Part shown: piece by piece, positions 1 through 12,160 of the stretch
Numbering within the stretch: position 1 is the first letter of the stretch
Layout of the letters: the number at the start of each line of letters is the position of its first letter
Position numbers and translations under genes: made by a program
The notes under the pieces: model-generated
Told to the model about the DNA's origin: nothing
What the model saw: the letters and a program-made list of their open reading frames with translations, nothing else
The model's database searches: none
Origin: Spisula solida
Taxonomy: Eukaryota; Mollusca; Bivalvia; Venerida; Mactridae
Assembly: GCA_947247005.1 (NCBI GenBank)
Contig: OX365956.1
Span: 15,892,089-15,956,088 of the forward strand
Length of the DNA: 64,000 nt
Direction of reading: 5' to 3'

Positions 1-457
1 ACAAGAGCAATTAAAGTAGGCCGCTCTATCATATAAGTGTACAAATATAAAGTAGGCAGTTTAAATGAAAATGAACACCCGTGTAAGGGTATCAATATCC
101 TGTTTATACTCTTGTTCACGACTTTTTTTCAAATACACAATGACAACAAGCACAGTGTTAATGAAGTTATCAAACCCCGTATAGTCAACTCTAATTTACC
201 TGAAGAATAACGAGTATTGGGTAAATGCAATAACACGTATGCAATTTACTTAAAGTCTTGTATATTTTCAAGAAACTCTTAACTAATTTGCATATAATTA
301 TATTTACGAGCAGTGCCTTTTGTTTAGTTTCACATAGTCTTATCTGTGTTCAGTTGGCTAATCGAAGGTGAAAGACAAGCACAGTTCACAGACACTATTG
401 AAACAGTCAGGAGCAAAACGAGTAGTCTCCATATTTAATAAAAAAGATTATAAAAAT

Positions 458-560
458 GTCGGACAGGGACGGAAGCACTCAACTTAACAAGCACAGAAAA
501 CATAAAATATAACAAGGCGCAATTCCCAACACATACCCGAACGAGAAAATGAATTGCTCA
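458..560 (+). repeat. Dispersed repeat, CAGCCGAGCACAG family
   Basis: This is a copy of a roughly 90-100 bp family. Its pattern is CGGACAGGGA-GGCAGCACTCAACTTAA, then a core close to CAGCCGAGCACAGAAAACAT, then GGC(A/G)CAATGCCCAACACATAACC-GAACGAGAAAATGAA. Other copies lie near 15838, 16598, 22755 (minus), 26880/27782 (minus, split by a MITE), 36815, 37590, 42822, 50803, 51413 and 51822. Nothing in it looks coding. The element class is not recognised. Confidence 0.8.
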
Positions 561-1756
561 AGCCCCAGTATATTATAAACTGTATAATCAAGAATCTGAC
601 GTCGGAGTGCAAATAAATGTCGTTAATAAACTCTCGAATATGGTGTAGCGTGTTACCTAAATTGAGTGTAGATATAATCCAATTTGAGGTAAGTAGTTAT
701 TTTACATCAGTTGAAACAATGCCTTCGTCGGTTGCACTTTGCAATATAACAACGCAATTTGTATGTGTACACCTTAAGTACTTACAGTGATGGTAGGTGC
801 AGAGAGGTCCAGAAAAGCATCGAAGTTCAGATTTAAGAACAAAATTGGCCGACTGTTGAGGCTGATTCGCAGTTCAGACAACCTCTTTGACTGGTCTTTT
901 TTGCTGCAATTTACTGCATACACCTTATTACATTCAATTTGTTAGACTGCAGATACATACTATCTTCCAATACCACATAAAATTGTAATATGAGTTTGCC
1001 ATTTTAACACATGTTACATGTATATAATATGTCATTAAAGTCTTTTTTAATTTACTTTTAAATTAGTCAATTATATAATTTTCATCTAGCGTAATTATTG
1101 GCAAGTCTCTGAAACTCTGTTGAATTCTACAATGTACCAGGTAAATGGTTCTATTTCTAGTGATTTCAGAATGATATAGCCAGTGAACATCTATCTCGTG
1201 TATGGACAGAGATGTGTTGACAGGAAGTTTTTTTATTAATACCATTAACGGAACAAAATTGACTTTGATTTAGTAAAATTGATGAAACTCGTGGTAATGC
1301 ACGGTTCAAAGCATGTATACTACACTATAAAAGCACAATATGAAACAACTTCTAAAATACCCTCAGCTAATAAAACCACAGGATCGCTGAACAACATTAT
1401 GTTTTAGAAGCTTTGTAGAAGGCTTACAAAATGTTTTACGCTAATACGTAGGCAACATTTAACAGATGCCACCCAGTAGCTCAATGTTTTTTCCTGTGTC
1501 GTTGCCATACGAGAGGTGTTTGGAAAGTTTCAGGATAAGTACCGTAATAATGTTATTTTTCTCTATATGTTTATTTATGCTTTATGTACAGCCCTCAACG
1601 TCATAATTTAGAAGGTAACGTTCTAATATTCCCTGGCCGGGAAAGTCAGGAATGAGGTAGGGTAGTATGTTAAGTACAGTTCAACGCCAACAGATATTTG
1701 CACGACCTCCAAATTATATGTGATATTATTGAGGTTGCAATGAATCAATTTAATGT

Positions 1757-2095
1757 TTATACGAGGGGGTATCCAGAATTAACCGGACTGCATCGATTGC
1801 TGCAGTATTATTTGTTGCAAAGCATAAAACACAACACAGAAACATTAAACAATGTTTGAAATTTTCCCGTAAAATTTTAAGTGATTTGCTCAAATGACAA
1901 TAACATAATACATAAAACAGCACAGTAGGTGAACGCTGAGCGGGGCCACATCATATGACTTCGTGTGACAACGTTCGAAAAAAGTACACTTCACGACGTC
2001 TGCTAGTTTAAACCGTCATGTTATGCCGAGAAATCAACCAGTCATGGCGTAATAAACATGTCTTAATACCAAATGTGAAGGTTTTCAATCAATAA
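1757..2095 (+). repeat. Dispersed repeat with mariner-like terminus
   Basis: The left end reads TACGAGGGGGTATCCAGAA, a form common at the ends of Tc1/mariner elements. The stretch recurs at about 24960-25275 in reverse (the copy B partner) and independently at 56045-56375. Shared internal blocks include GTAGGTGAACGCTGAGCGGG and AATACCAAATGT. No transposase frame is visible. The mariner assignment is an inference from the terminus only. Confidence 0.55.
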
Positions 2096-2647
2096 CGTAT
2101 GTTCTGTTTCAACGTTCAACGATGAATCCAATGCTCTTATTTGGTATCGTTCTGTAGCGCCTCTGTTTTATCCGCTGGTAATTTACCCACATTGTCTGAA
2201 CGTTAAACAACAATTTAAGTGGGCTTTCTTCGAGGTCAAATTACCTTAACAGTTTCATAAAAAAACTTGTTTAATAAACATCTTATCAACAAAACCAGTC
2301 TTTAGATTTCAGTCACTTGACGATTCAATAGATAAAAACTATTTAATTTAACATAGTCTGATTTTTTATAACGCATGTTTCATGATGGTAATAGAAACAC
2401 ATTGACATTATTTGCAAGATACACCTGCAGCTTTGGTGCTACAGTTATTTCCAAGTGCTTTATCACATGGGGGTTTTAATTTCTTCCTAATTCCCCCAGA
2501 CCTTGAATGTTATCTGATCAGATATTTTATACTAAAAATCGACACCAATTTGAAAGTCGAAAGTGAAATGTCACAGATAAGGTGAACAGTAAAAATATAT
2601 TCACACATTACACAAATGAAAGTGTAATTCAACCGTTTTGAGTCATC

Positions 2648-2896
2648 ATATCGCTGGCTTAGAACTAAAGGGACGTAAGCACAAAATCAATATGTTGAGA
2701 AAACAAGAAAACGAACAAACATGTCTGAAAACTACTCTTTACTTACGGAAAAACAAGCTTTTTAAACTTCAGATTGGTAAACATGACCACTTCCGATTTC
2801 CATGAAAACAGGCTCATAAAAAGCGCCTTGAGATGCAGATTTCAAATACGTATGAGTCTTATAAGGTCGACCTTCTAATACTAAGCCAGCGATATA
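2648..2896 (+). mobile_element. MITE with ATATCGCTGGCTTAG termini
   Basis: The element begins ATATCGCTGGCTTAGAA and ends with the inverted form, TTCTAATACTAAGCCAGCGATAT. Related copies are at 24179-24380 (the copy B partner, with one terminus deleted by about 25 bp), 45354-45593 and 48634-48850. Copies share an AAGGTCGTAAGTACAAAATC subterminal block and an interior near GAAAACAAGAAAA. It has no coding capacity and is about 220-250 bp. The superfamily is not assigned because no clean target duplication is seen. Confidence 0.7.
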
Positions 2897-3073
2897 CCCG
2901 TTTTCGTACGATGTAGCATCAGGTGCTATCATACGTACATGACAATGTGAACATGATATGCAACTAAAAAAGCATGAGTAATAACTTAGATCTATGAAAC
3001 AGTAATACGCAGACTTTAAAATCACTTACTACTATGTGCATAATATTTCGTGGATTTTGGTAACAAAACATGG

Positions 3074-3080
3074 AAGGGGT
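3074..3080. repeat. Left target-site duplication of foldback element
   Basis: AAGGGGT here is repeated at 9068-9074, directly outside the two ends of the foldback element. If one mismatch is allowed the repeat is 8 bp (AAGGGGTT versus AAGGGGTG). Joining the two flanks gives a sequence that aligns with the uninterrupted copy B near 23960-23985. Confidence 0.8.
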
Positions 3081-5470
3081 TGTTACAACCCGTTTTGTAA
3101 TAAAGTTGCAAAGTGTAATAATTATTACAAAACGGGTTGAGAGCTTATTACACTTTGAAAAAATGTTTGCAACCCGTTTTGTAATAAAGTTGCAAAATGT
3201 AATAATTATTACAAAACGGGTTGAGAGCTTATTACACTTTGAAAAAATGTTTGCAACCCGTTTTGTAATAAAGTTGCAAAGTGTAATAATTATTACAAAA
3301 CGCGTTGAGAGCTTATTACACTTTGAAAAAATGTTTGCAACCCGTTTTGTAATAAAGTTGCAAAATGTAGTAATTATTACAAAACGGGTTGAGAGCTTAT
3401 TACACTTTGAAAAAATGTTTGCAACCCGTTTTGTAATAAAGTTGCAAAATGTAATAATTTTTTTAAGATCACCTCAAAAGTGAGGTATTCATTACAAAAC
3501 GGGTTGAAAGAGTTATTACACCTTGAAAGTAACCTTGTAACCCGTTTCGTAATATATGTGCAAAATGTAATAAATTTTCAAAATGTAATAAATTTTTGAA
3601 ATCACCTCAAAAGTGAGGTATTTATTACAAAACAAGCTGGGAATGTTATTACACTTTAAAATAACTTTTCAACCCGTTTTGTAATAAATTTTCGAAATGT
3701 AATAATTTTTTGAAATCACCCCAAAAGTGAGGTATTCAATACAAAACGGGTTAAGAAGTGTTCTTTTGCTTGGAAATGACCTTGCAATCCGTTTTGTAAT
3801 AATTTTTCGAAATGTAATTATTTTTTGAAATCACCTCAAAAGTGAGGTTTTCAATACAAAACAGGTTAAGAAGTGTTCTTTTGCTTGGAAATGACCTTGC
3901 AACCCGTTTTGTAATAATTTTTCGAAATGTTATAATTTTTTGAAATCACCTCAAAAGTGAGGTATTCAATACAAAACGGGTTAAGAAGTGTTCTTTTGCT
4001 TGGAAATGACCTTGCAACCCGTTTTGTAATAATTTTTCGAAATGTAATAATTTTTGAAGTCACCTCAAAAGTGAGGTATTCATTACAAAAAAAGGTTTTG
4101 ATGCGTTCTTTTGCTTGGAAATGACCTTGCAACCATATTGTTATAATTTTTCGAAATGTAATAATTTTTTTAAATCACCTCAAAAGTGAGGTATTTATTA
4201 CAAAACGGGTTGAGAAGTGTTATTACACTTTGAAAATAACCATGCAACTCGTTTTGTAATAATTTTTCCAAATGTAAATAATTTTTGCAATCACCTCAAA
4301 AGTGAGGTATTCATAAAAAAACGGTTTGAGAGAGTTATTACACTTTGAAAATAACCATGCAACTCGTTTTGTAATAATTTTTCGAAATGTAATAAATTTT
4401 TGCAATCACCTCAAAATAAGGTATTTATTACAAAACGGGTTAAGAAAGTGTTATTACACTTTGAAAAACACATTGCAACCCGTTGTGTAATAAAGTTGCA
4501 AAATGTAATAATTATTACAAAACGGGTTGAGAGCTTATTACACTTTGAAAAAAATGTTTGCAACCCGTTTTGTAATAAAGTTGCAAAATGTAATGATTTT
4601 TTTAAGATCACCTCAAAGGTGAGGTATTCATTACAAAACGGGTTGAGAGAGTTATTACACCTTGAAAATAACCTTGTAACCCGTTTTGTTATATATGTTC
4701 AAAATGTAATAAATTTTCAAAAAGTAATAAATTTTTGAAATCACCTCAAAAGTGAGGTATTTATTACAAAACAAGCTGGGAGTGTTATTACACTTTAAAA
4801 TAACTTTTCAACCCGTTTTGTAATAAATTTTCGAAATGTTATAATTTTTTGAAATCACCTCAAAAGTGAGGTATTTAATACAAAACGGGTTAAGAAGTGT
4901 TCTTTTGCTTGGAAATGACCTTGCAACCCGTTTTGTAATAATTTTTCGAAATGTAATCATTTTTGAAATCACCTCAAAAGTGAGGTATTCATTACAAAAC
5001 GGGTTGAGAAGTGTTATTACACTTTGAAAAAAACATGGCAACCCGTTTTGTAATAAAGTTGCTAAATCTAATAAATGTTTTCAATCACCTTAAAGTAAGG
5101 TATTTATTACAAAACGGGTTGAGAAGTTTATTACACTTTGAAAATAACATTGCAACCCGTTTTGTAATAAAGTTGCAAAATGTAATACATTTTCAAAACG
5201 TATCGATTTTCGGCATTTCGTCAATGATTTGACATTTAATATATACCGGATGTCATTTAATTGAAATTTGATATTGGTAGTGTAAATATCTAGACTGACA
5301 TTGAAAGAAACATTACTTTTTAAGAAAAAAATATTGCGGAAAAATTTGGAGCCTTGTCGTAAGCGAAAACAAGCTGATTTACGCACTGGAACACTTTCGA
5401 TCAAATGTTCCCTTCTGTTCTTTTCACCCCACGGTAAAAAGTTATGAATGTCATAAATCATGAAATTGAG
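3081..5470 (+). repeat. Left arm of the foldback element
   Basis: The outer part (to about 3450) holds units of about 84 bp. Each combines ACCCGTTTTGTAATAA, its inverted form TTATTACAAAACGGGT, and a TTACACTTTGAAAA block. From about 3460 inward the period is about 113-118 bp, and each unit adds the small palindrome ACCTCAAAAGTGAGGT. I count 14 occurrences or close variants, near 3469, 3603, 3717, 3831, 3948, 4061, 4175, 4293, 4408, 4609, 4742, 4857, 4969 and 5086. The innermost 250 bp (about 5210-5470) are non-tandem and match 7605-7830 in reverse. Confidence 0.9.
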
Positions 5471-5704
5471 TATTTTTTGTGTAACCTATTTGACATAGAT
5501 CTGCAATAGTGTATATTGTAATAAAGATGACTTCTAAATGTGATGTCCAAGTGCTGATAAGCTCAACCGCACTAAAATGTTTGTGCTGTGTTCATGTCTT
5601 TGTTATAGCAAATATCGGTCCATTTTTTACATTTTAGGTCTTACACAGTATGAGAATATAATTCTTGTCACTTTGTTCCCTGCCAATAATGCTTATATGC
5701 CTAG

Positions 5705-5850
5705 TAGTCTCCTCTACAGCCTTGTGGTTAAGCGTCCGCTTTGAGTGCAGAAGGTCCCGGGTTGGATCCTAGCCCGCGGGGACTTGCTTCTTCTGCGTCA
5801 ATGTAGTTAGGCTACTATTTTCATTTTTCAAGACACTTACTCAATGAGAA
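5705..5850 (+). mobile_element. tRNA-like SINE fragment
   Basis: A pol III A-box-like stretch (AGCCTTGTGGTTAAGCG) is followed about 35 bp later by a B-box-like GGGTTGGATCC. The stretch does not fold into a proper cloverleaf with a paired acceptor stem, so a functional tRNA gene is unlikely. It differs from the family of 56696-56829. The 3' boundary is uncertain. Confidence 0.45.
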
Positions 5851-6059
5851 ATATTTTTGTGATTTTACCTTCCGTTACAATGACACGATTTCCACTGACA
5901 AATTATTATTACTATTAGTAGTAGTTTTGGTTTCCTTCATGACTGTGTAGCATGAAATGACATAATGACAATGAATATAAATAAGAACGATAAGAACATC
6001 ATTATAGCACTGAGAATTTGACGTGATCCTGACCTTATATGCATTAATACATGTATTTT

Positions 6060-6300
6060 AGAAGGTTATTGCGTTTAATATAAAAAACCTCGAGAAAATC
6101 GTGCAATACCGGTCGTTTAAATTTGTATTGGTATTACGCCTCGAGTTTTTTTTCATATTTCCCGCTAATGAAAACAAACAGCCGGGATTACAAATATAGA
6201 CAATATATCAGCTCCTAATTATGCTAATAGAAGGTCGAGAATCGTGTCGAATTCTCCGTACTATACCATAAAACATTAGAGGTCGATTTCGAGCATTGAA
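6060..6300 (+). repeat. Dispersed 230 bp repeat, copy 1
   Basis: This shares an ordered set of blocks with 7040-7275 and 48070-48300: an ATATATCA-TTTTCGCGA-CAAATCGTGCAATA start, CCTCGAG, TTTCCCGCTTATGAAAACA, GTTATAAATATAGACA-ATATCA and a CAAATTCTCCGTACTAT end. All three copies are in the same orientation. There is no coding signal. Confidence 0.6.
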
Positions 6301-7039
6301 TCGTAACTGTACTTTTGAGGTTTTTCTAGTTGGTATGTGAATATGCGTGAAGTAAGCAGCTAGCTGCCAGTTGCCAGTAGCCGATTCGACTACACAATCC
6401 TGCTGCCGATTCGATTTTCGCTAGCGTGTCGGCAACTGCGAACTGGGCCCGGGGGATAGCAGCCAATTCGATTTATAGTAAAGGGTCGAATAGGCAACTG
6501 CGAACTGCCAACGTCGGCATTGTACGGAACAGTATGTCGTTACCCGTAGTGCATTGTCTCAGTGGGGTCCTGTCATCCAACCTGGTCGTAGATCATTTTT
6601 AACTAACTACAGACAAATAATGAGTTCAAACTTTGTTCATCACTACGCTCGATGTACTACGAACAACTACATTCATCAACAGTTTTCCCTGACTTCGGTT
6701 TACTACCAGACCCAACTTGTACAGGATGTTCATCCACAACCGTCTGACCAGGACATTAACATACGTCGTTGAACACTAGTTTGAAACTTGATGTATCAAG
6801 TATCTCCTCTGGAGTTTAGATGTACTGTTATTTGAAATAGTTCATGTGGTATTCTGAATACAGGTTAAAGGAATTTCTGTAGAACGTCTCATTCTCAAGC
6901 CTCAGTTCCTGGATGGTAACTGGCTCATACCGTTTCTATGCCTGTCTCCATCGGTACGAAACGGGGCTTTGCCGTTCTTTACCGGCCAGTGTTCACCGGT
7001 ATGACATTTAGAAGGACGGTAGAGCAACGGATCTTATTC

Positions 7040-7275
7040 GAAAAGTCCCGGAAATCCCTGCATATAACAGGGTCCGTCGCGCTGAATATATCAATTTTCG
7101 CGAACAAATCGTGCAATATTGGTCCTTAAAATTTGTGTTGGTAGTATACACCGAGCGTCTTCGGGTTTTTTCACGCTTATGAAAACATACCACCGGAGTT
7201 ATAAATATAGTCATTTTATCAGCTGTTAAATTGAGAATCACGTCAAATTTTCCGTACTTTACATTAATTTATTAC
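7040..7275 (+). repeat. Dispersed 230 bp repeat, copy 2
   Basis: This is the second copy inside the foldback interior, direct relative to 6060-6300. Shared blocks are AAATCGTGCAATA-TGGTC, a GCTTATGAAAACATAC block, TTATAAATATAG and AATTTTCCGTACT. Confidence 0.6.
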
Positions 7276-7604
7276 TGCCGTTTTGAGCATGTCTTATTAG
7301 CAAACAATTGTTATTGTAAACATTTCATAAAATACACATCAGTATACTTGTATGTTGAGCTTTACTTCTTGGCTATACGTATACTAATTGGATACTCGGC
7401 GGTTTCTGTTGGTTACGCTTAGTCGCAAATGTTATATAGTATAATGATGGCCACCCGACACTTATATAAGTATTAGTGTAAAACAATACATTTGAGCTTC
7501 ACATAAAATCAAATTTAAAAACATGGCATGTATTTTCTAAGAAGCATACGACCATTAAGAGAGGATAACACAAAAAATACTAAATTTCGTGATATTTGAC
7601 ATTC

Positions 7605-9067
7605 ACAACGTTTTACCGTGGGGTGAAATGAACAGAAGGGAACATTTGATCAAAAGAGTTGCACTGCGTAAATCGGCTTGTTTTCGCTTACGACAAGGCC
7701 CCAAAGTTTTCCGCTATATTTTTTTCTTAAAAAGTAATGTTTCTTCCAATGTCAATCTAGATGTTTAGAATACCAATATCAAATTTCAATTCAATGACAT
7801 CCGGTAATTGTTAAATGTCAAATCATGGACGAAGAGCAGAAAATATGTTACATTTTGAAAATTTAACACATTTCAAAAAATTATTACATTTTGCAACTTT
7901 ATTAAAAAGTGTAATAACACTTCTCAACCCGTTTTGTAATAAATACCTCACTTTTGAGGTGATTTCTAAAATTTATTAAATTTTGCACATTTATTACAAA
8001 ACGGGTTGCAAACATTTTTTCAAAGTGTAATAAGCTCTCAACCCGTTTTGTAATAATTATTACATTTTGCAACTTGATTACAAAACGGGTTGCAATGATT
8101 GTTTCAAAGTGTAATAACACTTCTCAACCCGTTTGTAATAAATACCTTACTTTTGAGGTGATTGCAAAAATTTATTACATTTAGAAAAATTATTACAAAA
8201 CGAGTTGCATGGTTATTTTCAAAGTGTAATAACACTTCTCAACCCGTTTTGTAATAAATACCTCACTTTTGAGGTGATTTCAAAAATTTATTACATTTCG
8301 AAAAATTATTACAAAAGGGTTGCAAGGTCATATCCAAGCAAAAGAACACCTCAAAATCCTTTTTTATAATGAATACCTCACTTTTGAGGTGATTTCAAAA
8401 ATTTATTAAATTTCGAAAAATTATTACAAAACGGGTTGCAATGTCATATCCAAGCAAAAGAACACCTCAAAACCCTTTTTTGTAATGAATACCTCGCTTT
8501 CGAGGTGATTTCAAAAAAATATTACATTTCGAAAAATTATTACAAAACGTGTTGCAAGGTCATTTCCAAGCAAAGAACACTTCTTAACCCGTTTTGTATT
8601 GAATACCTCACTTTTGAGGTGATTTCAAAAAATTATTACATTTCGAAAATTTATTACAAAACGGGTTGAAAAGTTTTTTTGTTGTTTTGTAATTAATACC
8701 TCACTTTTGAGGTGATTTCAAAAATTTATTACATTTTGAAAATTTAATACATTTTGAACATATATTACGAAACGGGTTACAAGGTTATTTTCAAGGTGTA
8801 ATAACTCTTTCAATCCGTTTTGTAATGAATACCTCACTTTTGAGGTGATCTTAAAAAAATTATTACATTTTGCAACTTTATTACAAAACGGGTTGCAAAC
8901 ATTTTTTCAAAGTGTAATAAGCTCTCAACCCGTTTTGTAATAATTATTACATTTTGCAACTTTATTACAAAACGGGTTGCAAACATTTTTTCAAAGTGTA
9001 ATAAGCTCTCAACCCGTTTTGTAATAATTATTACACTTTGCAACTTTATTACAAAACGGGTTGTAAC
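7605..9067 (-). repeat. Right arm of the foldback element
   Basis: This is the inverted counterpart of 3081-5470, with fewer tandem units. Eight copies or variants of the ACCTCAAAAGTGAGGT palindrome occur, near 7950, 8143, 8262, 8372, 8492, 8606, 8698 and 8831. The outermost 240 bp (about 8830-9067) are nearly the mirror of 3081-3300. The innermost part (7605-7830) mirrors 5210-5470. The arm length difference suggests unequal gain or loss of units. Confidence 0.9.
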
Positions 9068-12000
9068 AAGGGGTGACCCTTGTTCTGTATTTGATTCATG
9101 GTAATTATAAATAACGATTTAACCCCAAAGAAAAATAATAATAATGTGAAACCATGTTATACTCGGTAACACAGCTTAAAATCAATATTAAATGAATGAA
9201 GAAATCGAGGAACGATACGTCGCAAAAAAATGATGTAATTATACAGGCTTGGTTTTTGGCGCTAACAATATTCTAGTCTGGTTCGTTTATCTGCGCATGT
9301 CGGATTTCTCCAGGCGCTAAAACACATATCTTCGTTTGGGTAGTTCAACAAGAATTTAAGCGAACTAACGATAGTTCTACTATAGTTCAACCACTGAAAG
9401 TTTTCGCCGTCTATAGTTGGCCTATGGTTACTATAATTAACGCTAAACCTAGTCAAAATGTAATGCATGTAATGGATAAGAGATGATTCTTTGAGTGGGT
9501 GCCTTTTTAATGGATATGAAAATATCTTTTAGAGTGACAATTGGTGAAATATTTCTATGGTATCCCGTATTATATTTGCCCTTGCTTGGTTTTATGGTCA
9601 AACTCAATCACGACGCACCATATCATTTTAAGCGCTAGACAGAGACAAAAATAATAATTTTCAAATATTTTGAATATCGCTCATATTCGCCGGGGCCCCT
9701 TTTATTCAGAGCTAGCAATTTGTATACTATTCTTTGTTATGCCTTTCGTGCTCTGCTGCTTTTTATAAAGGTTTTGACCGAGAACCATACTGTTCTATGT
9801 GTCTTTTTCTTGTTTTCGAGAACATCTGGTTTTAAGATTCAGGGCTTGATAATGTTTTTGTTTGTGGAAGAATTGTAACAGAAATTGGTATGTGTTTTAT
9901 TTTTGTATATCTCAGGAACACTTCTAAATACCATGAAGAAACGTTGATTCAAATATACCGCACTTGAAATCGGTCTACCTGTAGATAGAACATTATACAA
10001 CCATTTTACTATCTTTGCTTGTTTTCCGTAGGGAAATATATAAAGAATCTGAGTCGATTTCATAGCTATGGTGTTAAATGCAATTTATCACATAAAATAG
10101 GCTCTGGGAGTTTAATAAACCCATTGCATCAAAGCCATAATACACACGTGTAATAAACATGTAAATGAGGTACATACAAGGGCGAGTCACTTTATTTATG
10201 TATTCATACACGTTGTCAAAAAAGTAAAAGAATACATTTTTAGAATAGAATGAATTTTATATCCGATTATGAGCACTCTAGGGCATGTTATAATCACACA
10301 ATAACAGATGTACTAGAACTTAAGAGATATAACTGTAAGTAAACATGACGGTAGGTCCGTTAAACGTGGGTACGAATCAGATCAGGACGAAATGTACATA
10401 CCAAATATCTGGCATATACACAAACACACGGCATCGGATGTTGATTTCATTGTATAAATCCGTATTTTTGAGTACTAATGACGATTTTCCTTGCTTACCA
10501 AGTACTTGCATCGTGTACAATCAGTTATTTTCGGCTATTCAGACGAATCCCGAATAAATACACACGGAAAACCTAGTTACTTCCCCTGTCCTTGGTTGTT
10601 ACTAAAACCCGGAACGGAACACGGAACAGAATACGTTGTGTTGCTGCGGTCCTAGATTTAATTATTGATTTTGTTAAGCGTAGTTTTACATCTGCAGGAT
10701 TTTAGATACCCTAAGAATATTATTTTCAAAGGCAGAAAAATTAACATATTGGAGTATACATTATTGCACTATTTTCTTAGCTCTTTCAATGAACCGCTTT
10801 ACTCCTATGGATTGTTTTTGCTAAAGGGGAAGTGTGTACACTCTGCCGAGCATTTTATCATTTTATCCAACTCGTTTAATAAATTCAATATAGAAAGACA
10901 CTCATGTAAGATCCTCTATTTACTAGTCTTATAATATATGAAGTAGATTTATAATTTTATTACAAATCCATTTGGTAATATAACTTCAACAAAGTAAAGC
11001 CATCTGTAGAGTTACATTAGGTAAAAACTGCTTACAAAAAGTATTTCCGTTGAAGCAATCGTCTTGCTGAACTCATACACGTTTTACGGTCGAAGGAGGC
11101 ATATGCGTAGATTCTCTATTGTCAGTATGTCCCAAATGTATGTCACTTGTAGCTTAAGACAAAGTTTAAGAGAGCGACGGTCAATTAAATAGTTATACAA
11201 TAATAATCGTTTGACGTGAGGTATTTATGTGTATCAACATTTCCTTGATTGCTCAAGTAAGTGCGTTTTCGTGTTCATTTCAAAATAGAATACCTTTGTT
11301 CTAATTTTTGGTTGAACGAGTTTAATCTCCACACGATGACATTGATGACATTAGACGAACAAAATACTACATTTAAAACAAAATAATCTATTGAAAACGT
11401 TAAGAGTTCGTTTGAAAAAAGCTGTTTTTAAACACGTAATTTTGACAAGAAAACCTCATTGAAATGACCAGACAATGGTGTAATACTGCTTTGTGAAACA
11501 TTGTGTCATACACATTGCATGCAATGCCATTAGTCACATCAATAGATGATGTGTCAAGTTACAGTGGGAATCATGTGGTTCTTTGGCACCGTCTCTGTCA
11601 TATCCTTCCTTTACAATCTCAACAGCAGTTACATCATTAAGCATTCACATCCTCTTATTCCGCGCAAGTTTGTAGTTCTTCTTTTCTATTTTTTAATTTT
11701 AAAAGTTCTTAATATAAAAACCATTGAAAATACTTCTCAAGTTCTCGCGTAATCTCGTAAACATAGTGAAATAGCTGTAAATGATATCGTTTGTGGACAA
11801 ATTTATGGCAATTCTGTTTAGCGTGAATGCAAACATTATCCGTGATTACGAACAATTTGTTTTTACAAATGAGGAATTGATTCGTTATGAGAAGCGCTTT
11901 AAAACCTTGGCGAGTGAAAGTAGCAAATTGAGAACAATGTGATGACACCGGAGGCTACAATGTAATCATACTGTAATATAATCACGGTATCCCAAGACAT

Positions 12001-12160
12001 AGATAATGTTTTAAGGCGATGAGTGTGTTTCTTCATAATATATTGGAGAGGAGCTGCTATTGGCAGTATAATACTGCTTGGGGACTTTAGAACTGTCGTG
12101 AATATATTGTCACTTCCTCCCATGGTATTATGTCGTTTTACCTTGAATAGGTTACGTTAG
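9068..12160 (+). repeat. Segmental duplication copy A, right part
   Basis: This continues copy A after the foldback insertion and matches copy B in reverse: 9068-9210 against 23830-23990, 9260-9740 against 23190-23790, 11060-11290 against 22260-22450, and 11540-12160 against 21245-21890. Between about 9800 and 11050 copy A has roughly 1.2 kb with no match in B, whose corresponding 22460-23190 is different sequence. No gene is supported. The open frames at 11546-11752 and 11709-11948 are not conserved between copies. Confidence 0.8.

Larger units (their letters stand above)
1..3080 (+). repeat. Segmental duplication copy A, left part
   Basis: This stretch is matched in reverse orientation by about 24000-27820 (copy B), and its first 650 bases are matched in direct orientation by 42353-43015 (copy C). 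Anchor matches include 1120-1260 against 25800-25990 and 700-760 against 26410-26450. The copies have diverged by substitutions and small indels, so the duplication is not recent. No coding gene is apparent; the ORFs are short and are not shared as open frames between copies. It contains a copy of the CAGCCGAGCACAG family, a 340 bp dispersed repeat and a 249 bp MITE, each listed separately. Copy A stops at 3080, where the foldback element begins, and resumes at 9068. Confidence 0.85.
5471..7604. other. Interior of the foldback element, no recognised gene
   Basis: This stretch lies between the two arms. It contains a tRNA-like SINE fragment (5705-5850), a GC-richer patch near 6340-6540 with two CAACTGCGAACTG motifs, and two direct copies of a 230 bp dispersed repeat (6060-6300 and 7040-7275). 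The longest open frames (about 60-75 codons at 6554-6772 and 6938-7129) match nothing I recognise and show no transposase motif. Confidence 0.6.
3081..9067. mobile_element. Foldback transposon, about 6 kb, inserted in copy A
   Basis: The element starts TGTTACAACCCG and ends CGGGTTGTAAC, so it has terminal inverted repeats. These expand into long arms (about 2.4 kb left, 1.46 kb right) built from tandem short units, around a 2.1 kb interior. It is flanked by a 7 bp (or imperfect 8 bp) target duplication, and copy B is the empty site. No transposase was found, so it is probably non-autonomous. Long composite inverted arms with a 7-8 bp duplication resemble foldback elements such as Drosophila Galileo (P superfamily, 7 bp), while 8 bp would also fit hAT. 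The superfamily is unresolved. The short ORFs in the arms are just translations of the repeat units. Confidence 0.85.

Noticed and set aside
1063..1245. Small open frames across copies A, B, D1 and D2 as genes
   Set aside because: Where two or more copies exist, the frames are broken differently in each and substitutions do not spare codons.
3070..3483. 137-codon open frame in the left foldback arm, and similar frames in both arms
   Set aside because: The 84 bp unit is a multiple of three and lacks stops in one frame, so the frame is a repeat by-product.
3469..5100. CRISPR-like array of regularly spaced palindromes
   Set aside because: The intervening sequence is itself repeated rather than unique, and the DNA is clearly animal. 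The arms belong to a transposon.
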